DNA of 64,000 nt. It comes from Deltaproteobacteria bacterium. Its GTDB lineage: Bacteria > Myxococcota_C > UBA6777. The stretch lies in NCBI GenBank assembly GCA_002731275.1, contig PCBK01000073.1:27208-91207 (forward strand). The letters run 5' to 3'. Below, one piece after another: positions 8,846 through 16,286 of the stretch (the first letter of the stretch is position 1; each line of letters opens with the position of its first letter). Under the pieces are notes generated by a model, which saw nothing but the letters and a program-made list of their open reading frames with translations, was not told the origin of the DNA and did not search any database. A program made the translations under genes and the position numbers.

Positions 8846-9106
8846 ATGAGAAAGATTGGCTGGATGGGTGCGTTTGCCTTCTTGTGTATGTGTGTGTTTG
8901 GACTGCAACATGCCGAGGCATCGCCCAAAAAGAAACGAAAACGCCCACCGACGATCGTCCTGAAGAAACAAATTGTACGTGGAAAGCGCCACAAACCACA
9001 GGCGTTCTACATCCTCCATCGCGCACCTTTCCACTTCAAGATGATGAAGCGCAAAAGAAATGTCCTCCAACGTGTCATTCGTTCCGTGAACAACAAACCC
9101 TTTTGA
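8846..9106 (+). CDS. Small secreted basic protein of unknown function
   Basis: 86 residues from ATG 8846 (MRKIGWMGAFAFLCMC), preceded by AGGAG at good distance. A clear signal peptide ends near HAEAS (residues 22-26), followed by a Lys/Arg-rich stretch (PKKKRKRPPT). The rest, VLKKQIVRGKRHKPQAFYI then LHRAPFHFKM, resembles a short motif (RGxxxKPxxFYILxR) that I have seen in small hypothetical proteins of myxobacteria; this is from memory only. The high charge suggests contact with nucleic acid, membrane or cell-wall polymers, but no function can be assigned. It is divergent from the K+ channel gene and upstream of the solute-binding protein gene. Confidence 0.65.
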   Translation: MRKIGWMGAFAFLCMCVFGLQHAEASPKKKRKRPPTIVLKKQIVRGKRHKPQAFYILHRAPFHFKMMKRKRNVLQRVIRSVNNKPF

Positions 9107-9266
9107 AGTTTTGTCTTGTCTTCTTTTTTCTTGCTGTGGACAAAAGGGATGCTTCTGGTCTCGCCTACACAAAGTTGGTAGAAAGAATGTTCGTATGGGA
9201 AGAAGGAAACCTTAGAGACAATACCTTCTTCTTCTCTACCTTTGACTCTATGATGCCGGTGGTGCC

Positions 9267-11093
9267 ATGAACAGACAAGGTCCTCTCCCTGTCCTCTTTT
9301 CTCTTCTTTTGTTGGCCTTTGGTGGTGTCATTGGCTACTTGATCGGTTCGGCCCAGGTCGGACGCCAGTGTTCGCTTCGGTATGAAGCGCGATTGCACCG
9401 CTGTCTCGAAAAAAAGCGCGCGACCACACAGCACAAAGCGATCCACAAGACAAAGACACGTAGCTCTTTACCTGTCCGTCGCATCACAGCGCCCAAGAAG
9501 CATGATGACATGTCATTTTTGACAGGACCCATCAACGCACCGACAGTCATCGTCTCAAAGCAACTACGAGCCGCGCCGATGTTAAAGCCGACTGTGTTGA
9601 AGGTGTTTGCGGCGTTACCTTCGCGGTCGTTCACGTACGCCGAGAATGAAGTACCCTCAACACTTCACCCTTACCTCGCGCGCAAACCTGTCGAACGACG
9701 TTTGGCGCGGTTGATGTTTGAGCCGCTCATTGGAAAAGATCATGTCGGTCGGCCCATCCCGATGCTCGCGTCCTCCTGGAAGAGATTGGACGACAAGACG
9801 TTGCGTTTGCGCCTTCGTGAGAAGGTCGTTTGGCACGATGGTCACGCCTTCACAGCGTACGATGTGGGCTGGACGATCTCCTGTATGGCGCGTCTTCCGC
9901 AAACACTACGACAACGTCGTCTCCTGCAAGCGCTCCACAAGGTCGTCCTGGTCGATCGAAGCACTGTGGAGTTTGTGTTCAAGACATCACCCAGCGCTCC
10001 GCTCCCCTTGTTGGACTTTCCGATCCTGCCCAAACGTCCCTTTCCAAAGAAGACCCCGACAAATGAGGACTTTATGCGGGCTCATCGTTCGTTTGGTAAG
10101 AAACCTCTAGGGACCGGAGCCTTTCAACTACACTCTTGGCGGAAAGCTCGGATGATACGCTTGAAGCGTACTCTTTCTTATTGGCGGCGTGTCTCTCCGC
10201 AAGAAGGCAGCAGGTGGATCGGCAAGGTGAACGCACAAGTCATTCCTTCGAGGGAAGTGCAGGCTGGTGTGTTCAACTATGGTGCGCTACAGGGGATGTT
10301 GCATCTATTGCCCCACGAGGCCGCGGTCTTGAAGGATGTCTCCAACGCGAACATCCACCGGGTAGAGGGGCGACGAAGGCAGTGGGTGTTGTGGTTGAAT
10401 CACGAGGGGTTACTCGGTGAATATGTCCTTCGTAAGGCGCTGTCGATGTCTCTCCCACGTGACGTCTTGGCAAAACTCTATACACCCCGTGCAGATCAAC
10501 GCTCCGGTCCTCTTGGGGCTGCGATGAAGTCCCTCTACGCACCGGAGAAGGCCGAGGCGCTACTCGACAAAGCAGGTTGGAAGATGACCGTCACAGGGTT
10601 TCGCGACAGGATGCCTGAGCTGTTATCTTTGCGGATGATCCTGTGTAAAGAGTGGAAGGACATGAAGAAGATGTTCGATGTGATCGAGCGTTCTTTTCAT
10701 AAGCTCGGTGTGAGGATGGAGGTCAAGTGGTTGTCACGTAAGGAGTGGGAGCGTGCGGTCTACGAAGAGCGCGAGTTTGATATCACCTTCATGACCCATC
10801 AGATAGACGATCTACGTGATCTGATGAGATATCTCCATCACGCTGGTGACAAAGCCCTCGCGAAGATGAAAGGGCGTGTATGGGAGACGTGGTTCGAGAA
10901 GACATATAAAGGTCGACATGTTTCGGCGACAGCGTTACGTCAGCAATTTGCATCCCACTACGACAAGACGTTGCCTTTTTTGTTCTTGTGGTCGACACCT
11001 GCGTATGTATTGCTCGACAAGTCACTGATGAACGTGGTCTTTGGTGTGGATTCATTGTTTTCTTTTGTCGATCGCTGGCATGTTGTGAAGTGA
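9267..11093 (+). CDS. Membrane-anchored family 5 extracellular solute-binding protein
   Basis: 608 residues. An N-terminal hydrophobic anchor (about 8-28, VLFSLLLLAFGGVIGYLIG) is followed by a basic spacer of about 80 residues, then a domain of the oligopeptide/dipeptide-binding type. Signs of the fold are PSTLHPYLARKP, LARLMFEPLIG, ASSWKRLDDKTLRLRLREKVVWHDGHAFTAYDV, and a C-terminal lobe with KAEALLDKAGW. Such proteins deliver peptides, nickel or other solutes to an ABC importer, but no permease or ATPase gene is nearby. The anchor is unusual for a Gram-negative periplasmic binding protein. It could serve as a sensor or as an orphan receptor. The ligand cannot be predicted. Confidence 0.85.
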   Translation: MNRQGPLPVLFSLLLLAFGGVIGYLIGSAQVGRQCSLRYEARLHRCLEKKRATTQHKAIHKTKTRSSLPVRRITAPKKHDDMSFLTGPINAPTVIVSKQLRAAPMLKPTVLKVFAALPSRSFTYAENEVPSTLHPYLARKPVERRLARLMFEPLIGKDHVGRPIPMLASSWKRLDDKTLRLRLREKVVWHDGHAFTAYDVGWTISCMARLPQTLRQRRLLQALHKVVLVDRSTVEFVFKTSPSAPLPLLDFPILPKRPFPKKTPTNEDFMRAHRSFGKKPLGTGAFQLHSWRKARMIRLKRTLSYWRRVSPQEGSRWIGKVNAQVIPSREVQAGVFNYGALQGMLHLLPHEAAVLKDVSNANIHRVEGRRRQWVLWLNHEGLLGEYVLRKALSMSLPRDVLAKLYTPRADQRSGPLGAAMKSLYAPEKAEALLDKAGWKMTVTGFRDRMPELLSLRMILCKEWKDMKKMFDVIERSFHKLGVRMEVKWLSRKEWERAVYEEREFDITFMTHQIDDLRDLMRYLHHAGDKALAKMKGRVWETWFEKTYKGRHVSATALRQQFASHYDKTLPFLFLWSTPAYVLLDKSLMNVVFGVDSLFSFVDRWHVVK

Positions 11094-11265
11094 GCAGCCT
11101 TAGGCTATTCCAAGTCAAAAAGTAGATTGTAAAAATGGCGCACGTAGAGTTTGTTGTTGGAGCCTGATGCTGTGTGATTCGTCGTCGCAGTGGTGATGCC
11201 ACGGCTCCTTCTCAGGCAAGGCATGAGACTACCCTCTTTCGTGCGCTTTTTTCCTTGGAAAGGCC

Positions 11266-11709
11266 TTACTCTTCCTTGAGTGAGGAGAGGAGGCGTTGCA
11301 GATTGTTGGGGGGGATATGAGTGAGCTCGTCGAGGTTGTACTGTTTTAAGGTGTCGAGGAAGGCGTTTTGGGCGTCACGTAGAATGTGTTTGAGGCGGCA
11401 ATCTGGTAGCAGCACACAATTTCTCTTTGAAGCGTCAAAGCACTCGACAATATGAAAGTGGGGTTCGACTTGTTCGATGAGTGTGCCGATGTTGATATCG
11501 GCAGGAGACTTACCTAGAGTAATGCCACCGCCTTTGCCACGGATACTGTTAATGTATCCGAGGGTAGAGAGTTTGTGGACCACTTTGGTGACGTGGTTAC
11601 GGGATATATCGTAGTAGTCTGTGAGTTCTTGTATGGTGCATTTTTCATCTCTGACGGCGAGATATATCAAAACGCGGAGGGCATAGTCTGTGAATGAGGT
11701 GAGCTGCAT
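11266..11709 (-). CDS. nsrR: Rrf2 family nitric-oxide-sensing repressor NsrR
   Basis: 147 residues from ATG 11709 (MQLTSFTDYALRVLIYLA), the usual NsrR start; the frame extends 15 codons upstream without support. The winged helix (TIQELTDYYDISRNHVTKVV, then GYINSIRGKGGGITLGK) matches NsrR closely. Three cysteines in VECFDASKRNCVLLPDCRLK have the spacing of the iron-sulfur ligands. The family represses NO-detoxification genes until NO damages the cluster. It lies 240 bp downstream of the NO reductase gene on the same strand, and the promoter of that operon has two NsrR-like boxes (15073-15095 and 15106-15128), which supports the assignment. Confidence 0.92.
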   Translation of the reverse strand: MQLTSFTDYALRVLIYLAVRDEKCTIQELTDYYDISRNHVTKVVHKLSTLGYINSIRGKGGGITLGKSPADINIGTLIEQVEPHFHIVECFDASKRNCVLLPDCRLKHILRDAQNAFLDTLKQYNLDELTHIPPNNLQRLLSSLKEE

Positions 11710-11949
11710 CTTTGTACCAGATGGTTTGAGGTCGCTGTGAAAGCGATTCATCATCGCAGTGGCTGCAGCTTGTTGTGTCAGAGCTTGGGATGTATATGTG
11801 GCAACAGCTTCAGCGACCTGGGTTCAGGTGTTTGCGTTGCGTACGCTCGTACATACTACACACTCTGACTTGCCTGTTCAAGGCACAGTGTCTCTGATTG
11901 ATGGAGGAGAGGACCCCTTCCTGAGGCTGATGCCGAAGGTGGAGATAGT

Positions 11950-14214
11950 TCACTTTTCAGCAGATGGTTGTGGTGGTGGGGTGCGCTTTGCTTTGTAGAG
12001 GTCGTAGAGAAACCACACCAGAGCGAGTCCACCAATGCCAAAGATTGTATCTCCAATGGCTCGTAGCCATCGTAGTGTTTGCATTGTCGGGGTCTGTAGG
12101 AATTCCATAGAACGTGCGTACCACATGCTGTGTTCGACGCTCGCCCAGGTCTGCAATAAGCCAACAGGGAGTAAGCTCATCAAAACCATCAAGGCGAGGC
12201 CGATATTGAGTCCCCAGAAGCTGACAAATAAGGCTCGTTCATTCCAGTCTCTGTCTGCGTATGCGGTGCGGAAGCAAAAGAGCATCAAGCCGATGCCGAG
12301 CATCCCGTAGACGCCAAAGAGTGCTGAGTGACCGTGGACAGGAGTGGTGTTGAGACCCTGCATGTAGTACAGCGACAAGGGTGGGTTGATCAGGAAACCG
12401 AATAAGCCGGCTCCGACCATATTCCAGAAGGCGACGGCGACAAAGAACAAGATCGGCCACTTGTATTTTTTCACCCAGGAAGCCTTCTCGACGAGTGTAT
12501 AGTTTTCATGTGCTTCAAATCCGATCAACGTCAGAGGGACGACTTCGAGCGCACTAAACATCGCGCCAAGCGCCATGATCGGGACAGTTGTTCCCGCAAA
12601 GTAGAGGTGGTGGAAGGTTCCGAGGATCCCGCCTGTCAGAAAGATCGTCGTCGCGAACAATGTGGCTTTGGTCGCCGTTTTTATGCTTAACAATCCCATC
12701 TTGGCAAATAGAAACGCGATGACCACCGTCGCGAAGACCTCAAAGAAGCCTTCCACCCAAAGGTGAACGACCCACCAACGCCAGTATTCAGCGATGCTCA
12801 GATGTGTGTGTTGTCCCCACATCAGGCCTGCGCCGTAAAATAAGGGGATGGCTGCGGAGGCGAGGACAAACAACAATAGCAGATGTTTGCTCTCTGTCGA
12901 TTTACGAAGGGAGGGTAAAAGAGCCCGGACCATCAAGAACAACCACAAGAATAAACCGATAAACAAGAAGATCTGCCAAAAGCGGCCGAGTTCTACATAT
13001 TCGTATCCTTGATGTCCGAACCAAAAGTTGGTCGTGAGACCCATTTTTTGCCTCGTCGCGTACCAAGTCCCAAATAGCGATCCTGCGACGATGAGCAGGA
13101 GGCAACAAAATAAAAGCAACACGCCTTTGTTTTGGTGAACGGGTTCTTTTCCCGAGACATTTGGAGCGATGTATAAGCCCGTTGCAAGCCACGCGGTCGC
13201 GATCCAGAAGATGCCAAGCTGTATGTGCCAGGTTCTTGTGACAGTGTAAGGAAATAGTTTGGCGAGTGGGATGCCGTAGAATGCTGTCCCTTCGACGCCG
13301 TAGTGTGCTGTGAGTACACCGAGGCAAAGCTGCAACAAGATGAGCGCGATGACCACCCAAAAATACATTAAAGAGGACTTCATCGATGCGGTCAGAGGAG
13401 TCTCCAAGAAGGGGTCTGTTGATGGCACATCGTGTTTCTCATGTTCTTCTTTTTTGTAGAACGCCATGTACCACACCATCGCTGAGATGCCGGCGAGTAG
13501 AAAGATGACACTGAGGATGGACCACAAAAAGAGTGAGGAAGTTGGTTTGTTACCAACAAGCGGCTCGGGGGGCCAATTGTGTGTGTAGCTGATTGTCTGC
13601 TGTGGGCGTTGTGTGACACACGACCATGAAGCCCAAAAGAAGAACGCGGCCAGTTTTTTCCGTCTCGATGCATCAGGAACAACATCATCTGGCATAGCGT
13701 ATGCTTCTCTTGTTTTTTTGAGTGACTTGTCCGAGGAGAATAGCTTTGCATAGTAACGCTCTAGCGAGCGAATGGCGCGCGCTCGGTCGTTGGAGACAAG
13801 TAAGATCTTTGTTCGAGGGGAGTATGTGTTCTTTCGCAGCTCGCCCTGGACTCGCGAACGAAGAGCGGCCTTTTGCTCGGCGTGTAACTTTGCAAAAGGC
13901 CGATTGTGTCGTGCTTGGGACCAGTGATTGAGTAACCACATCGCCTCTCTGTGGAGCCAATCTGCGCTCCAGTCTGGAGCTGTGTAGGCGCCGTGTCCCC
14001 AGATACTTCCTAGCTGCTGCCCACCAAATGATTGCCACACCTGCTGCCCCTCCTGGATGTCTTTTTTGGTGTACAACACATCACCTGAGGGCGTTTGGAC
14101 GGTCTTTGGGAGCGGTGGAGCCTTTTGGTAAAGCTCGTATCCATAATATCCGAGAACTGAAAAAGAGATGATGACGACGCCTGCAAACGCAAGCCAGTAT
14201 GTTGTGTACTTCAT
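11950..14214 (-). CDS. norZ: Quinol-dependent nitric oxide reductase (qNor, single subunit)
   Basis: 754 residues from ATG 14214, which overlaps the stop of the upstream gene in ATGA. An N-terminal helix and a periplasmic domain (QEGQQVWQSFGGQQLGSIWG, then DWSADWLHREA) form the extension seen in quinol NO reductases. About a dozen membrane helices of the haem-copper oxidase type follow. Haem and iron ligand regions are visible: WHIQLGIFW, HLWVEGFFEVFATVV, FHHLYFAG and HGHSALFGVYG. The enzyme reduces 2 NO to N2O with electrons from quinol, in the inner membrane. With the haemoglobin and NsrR it fits NO detoxification rather than full denitrification, because no nitrite or N2O reductase gene is in the window. 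Confidence 0.96.
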   Translation of the reverse strand: MKYTTYWLAFAGVVIISFSVLGYYGYELYQKAPPLPKTVQTPSGDVLYTKKDIQEGQQVWQSFGGQQLGSIWGHGAYTAPDWSADWLHREAMWLLNHWSQARHNRPFAKLHAEQKAALRSRVQGELRKNTYSPRTKILLVSNDRARAIRSLERYYAKLFSSDKSLKKTREAYAMPDDVVPDASRRKKLAAFFFWASWSCVTQRPQQTISYTHNWPPEPLVGNKPTSSLFLWSILSVIFLLAGISAMVWYMAFYKKEEHEKHDVPSTDPFLETPLTASMKSSLMYFWVVIALILLQLCLGVLTAHYGVEGTAFYGIPLAKLFPYTVTRTWHIQLGIFWIATAWLATGLYIAPNVSGKEPVHQNKGVLLLFCCLLLIVAGSLFGTWYATRQKMGLTTNFWFGHQGYEYVELGRFWQIFLFIGLFLWLFLMVRALLPSLRKSTESKHLLLLFVLASAAIPLFYGAGLMWGQHTHLSIAEYWRWWVVHLWVEGFFEVFATVVIAFLFAKMGLLSIKTATKATLFATTIFLTGGILGTFHHLYFAGTTVPIMALGAMFSALEVVPLTLIGFEAHENYTLVEKASWVKKYKWPILFFVAVAFWNMVGAGLFGFLINPPLSLYYMQGLNTTPVHGHSALFGVYGMLGIGLMLFCFRTAYADRDWNERALFVSFWGLNIGLALMVLMSLLPVGLLQTWASVEHSMWYARSMEFLQTPTMQTLRWLRAIGDTIFGIGGLALVWFLYDLYKAKRTPPPQPSAEK

Positions 14215-14642
14215 GTGTTTTGACTTTCTATCTTTTTTAGACCCCATACACCCAAAGATATGAGGGCTACGAGTTTGAAACATTCAAGTGCAATGTACGT
14301 TTGATGATGCCATGTCGCAGGGGGATGGGCGCCACGTATGATCTGGTCGGTTCGTGTGGCCATAGTAGGATACAACCCGTACTGTTGAGCGATGCACAGT
14401 AGGATAATGCACGCGAATACAAGGAGCATTTGCCGGCGTCGGTTCCATAGACAGTCAACGCAGATCACCAGAATAAAGATCTGTTCTATCCAATGAAGTG
14501 CCCGAAATACCAGGCGCCCAATCCCAAGTCCTATCGGTAGTGTGACGCCTGGAGCCTGGAACTTCAGAGGGGTCTCTATACAAGAAAGTCCCAAAGCCAA
14601 GCCAAACCAAATCAACAATATCGCGAGACTTAAACGTGTCAT
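14211..14642 (-). CDS. Four-helix membrane protein of the NO-reductase operon, function unknown
   Basis: 143 residues, start overlapping the haemoglobin stop (ATGA) and stop overlapping the norZ start (ATGA), so translation is probably coupled on both sides. About four membrane helices are predicted by eye (6-22, 43-64, 70-85, 115-133). A conserved-looking loop is IETPLKFQAPGVTLPIGLG. The general layout recalls DUF4149-like or other small membrane proteins found beside NO reductases, but I cannot name the family with confidence. Its fixed position between haemoglobin and qNor suggests assembly, quinol access or electron transfer for the reductase; that is inference. Confidence 0.75.
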   Translation of the reverse strand: MTRLSLAILLIWFGLALGLSCIETPLKFQAPGVTLPIGLGIGRLVFRALHWIEQIFILVICVDCLWNRRRQMLLVFACIILLCIAQQYGLYPTMATRTDQIIRGAHPPATWHHQTYIALECFKLVALISLGVWGLKKIESQNT

Positions 14643-15025
14643 CTCACGCGCTTCAATGTCGCTTTTAAGACCGCCGCGATCGCACGACTTTTGTTCATAA
14701 AGAGCGCCGAAATTTCCTGTGAAAACAATTCCCTAGTACTCTCTTCAAAGAGTACCAACCAGTGCTCGAATAACATCAGATCAAAGGGTTCTAGCTCCAT
14801 GTGTACCTTTTTTGGATTTCCCTTGTACCAACCCTCTCCACACATCACTGAACGCCAAAAACTAACCATCCTGTCGTTGTGTTGACTCCATGCCTCCTCC
14901 GACAACAACACCTCATGAAAGAGTGGACCAAGCTGCCTGTCTTCCCGAACTTTTCTGTAGAACAATGTGACCAGACGTTCGATCTCTTGATGGCCTATCG
15001 AATGACTTGAAACAGATGAATTCAT
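14639..15025 (-). CDS. Group III truncated haemoglobin
   Basis: 128 residues from ATG 15025 (MNSSVSSHSIGHQEIERLV), preceded by GGGAGGAG; a longer frame to 15061 lacks a ribosome site. The protein has the short globin pattern of group III: IERLVTLFYRKVREDRQLGPLFHEV, then HNDRMVSFWRSVMCGEGWYKG, then VHMELEPFDLMLFEHWLVLF. The His in VHMEL is the likely proximal haem ligand. Such globins bind O2 or NO, and their place in an NsrR-type operon points to NO scavenging or delivery to qNor. It is the first gene of the three-gene operon and lies directly below the double NsrR operator. Confidence 0.92.
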   Translation of the reverse strand: MNSSVSSHSIGHQEIERLVTLFYRKVREDRQLGPLFHEVLLSEEAWSQHNDRMVSFWRSVMCGEGWYKGNPKKVHMELEPFDLMLFEHWLVLFEESTRELFSQEISALFMNKSRAIAAVLKATLKRVR

Positions 15026-15072
15026 CGTTGACTCCTCCCTTATATCATGTGCTGAATCCATGCTTTGACTTT

Positions 15073-15095
15073 AACGTGCATTCTTAATGCATCTT
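15073..15095 (-). promoter_or_regulatory. NsrR-type operator box 1
   Basis: The left half-site is AACGTGCATTC and the right half-site TAATGCATCTT, separated by one T. It follows the 11-1-11 layout of the known NsrR site (half-sites close to AAGATGCATTT and AAATGCATCTT). It lies 48 bp upstream of the truncated-haemoglobin start, close enough to overlap a promoter. Binding by the NsrR encoded at 11266-11709 is inferred. Confidence 0.75.
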
Positions 15096-15105
15096 TTGCA
15101 TGGTT

Positions 15106-15128
15106 AATATGTATTTAAAATGCATGTT
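15106..15128 (-). promoter_or_regulatory. NsrR-type operator box 2
   Basis: Half-sites AATATGTATTT and AAATGCATGTT around one central A give a strong match to the NsrR 11-1-11 pattern. It lies 33 bp (centre to centre) from box 1, about three helical turns, so two dimers could bind the same face of DNA. The outer sequences of both boxes form a longer dyad (15065-15081 with 15120-15136). Confidence 0.75.
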
Positions 15129-15194
15129 AAAGTCAAGTTTCTTTTTTGGAGGAGTGCGTATGTCTTTGTTTTTTATGGTGTTGTTTGGGGGGGC

Positions 15195-16142
15195 TTAGGG
15201 GGTGGTGTTGGAGAAGTAAGCGATGACAGGGAAGTGGTCGGATGCTGCGTCTGGGAGCACTTTGGCGTAGTGGCATTTGAGGGCTTTGCTGAACATGATG
15301 TGGTCATATCGCGCCCTGAGTGTGATGTGGAAGGGGCCTTTCTTCACGGGCCAGTGCCATGTTGGGGTGGAGCGGTCGTATTGTGCGAGGGCGCTCTTCA
15401 TGTGTTGTGTTCGTTTGAGCCATTTGTACGCCATCCCACCTTCATCTTCGTTGAAGTCTCCAAGCACCATCAATCGCTTGCGTTGTTTGGTGGGGATCAG
15501 CTTTTGGGTGGACTGGATGTACGATGTGAGTTCTTTTTGTCGGATTTTAGGTGTTTTAAAAAGGTATGCCGAAGCTGTTGAGAGGACGTCTCTTTTGCGG
15601 CTGAGTGGGGGACGTAGATGAAGGTTGAGCATATGGACTTTGCCGAGTGGTGTCTTGATGGAGGCGAGGAGTGAGGGGAACCAGCCTTCTTTGGGGGGCT
15701 GGAGTTGTTTGCCAAAGGTGATGGGGTACCTTGACAGAAAGCCAAGATCGCTCCCCGTTTTGGTGGCAAAGAGCATATGTGGGTGTGTCTTTTTGAAGGC
15801 TCTTTTGAGCAGCCGTTCCCAGTAAGGTGTTATCTCCTGAAGTGCGATCACGTCGGCCTTCGAGTCGAGAATCCTTTTGATCGTGAGGGCTGGGTTGACG
15901 GCACCATAGTTGACGTTCAAGGTCATGACTCGCAGAGGGGGGTTTGTGGCCTTATGGTTTGGTTTGTTCATCTTTTGGAGCAACATTTTGGGGAGCGCTT
16001 TGCTCTCTGGGCATCGAAAGGACGCGGTGTTGCGACACAGGCCTCCTGGGATCGCGAGGCTGCTTTGTGTGGACATGACGAGGGTCGTGGATATTGTGAG
16101 GAGCAGCAAACATCCACACCAAGTGTATCTTTTCAGTCTCAT
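15195..16142 (-). CDS. Secreted endonuclease/exonuclease/phosphatase family protein
   Basis: 315 residues with an N-terminal signal-like segment (CGCLLLLTISTTLVMSTQSSLA). Catalytic-core motifs of the EEP fold appear in order: RVMTLNVNYGAVNP (metal-binding Asn), VIALQEITPYWERLL (metal-binding Glu), GDFNEDEGG (Asp/Asn) and the final DAASDHFPVIAYF (Asp-His). The family includes DNase I, exonuclease III-like nucleases, inositol phosphatases and sphingomyelinases. The export signal points to a periplasmic or secreted nuclease or phosphodiesterase, but the substrate is open. It lies upstream of the haemoglobin operon on the same strand; the NsrR boxes in the gap suggest a separate promoter there. 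Confidence 0.88.
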   Translation of the reverse strand: MRLKRYTWCGCLLLLTISTTLVMSTQSSLAIPGGLCRNTASFRCPESKALPKMLLQKMNKPNHKATNPPLRVMTLNVNYGAVNPALTIKRILDSKADVIALQEITPYWERLLKRAFKKTHPHMLFATKTGSDLGFLSRYPITFGKQLQPPKEGWFPSLLASIKTPLGKVHMLNLHLRPPLSRKRDVLSTASAYLFKTPKIRQKELTSYIQSTQKLIPTKQRKRLMVLGDFNEDEGGMAYKWLKRTQHMKSALAQYDRSTPTWHWPVKKGPFHITLRARYDHIMFSKALKCHYAKVLPDAASDHFPVIAYFSNTTP

Positions 16143-16286
16143 GGAGGGTCTCCTTTGTGTTTTTGTGGCATGATGAACATCTTTGTCAAAACGTACACAA
16201 ATGAGCTGTGATGTGGTGCGAGAGCTGTCAGGGCTTTGTCAGAGTTATGTAAGCAGCGCAACGAATCCAACAGGTATGGAGTGTCG

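Larger units (their letters stand above)
15065..15136. repeat. Large inverted repeat spanning both NsrR boxes
   Basis: The left arm at 15065-15081 (TTGACTTTAACGTGCAT) and the right arm at 15120-15136 (ATGCATGTTAAAGTCAA) are inverted copies with 16 of 17 positions matching, 38 bp apart. Each arm includes the outer half-site of one NsrR box plus 8 more bases, so the symmetry is wider than the two boxes need. Confidence 0.85.
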
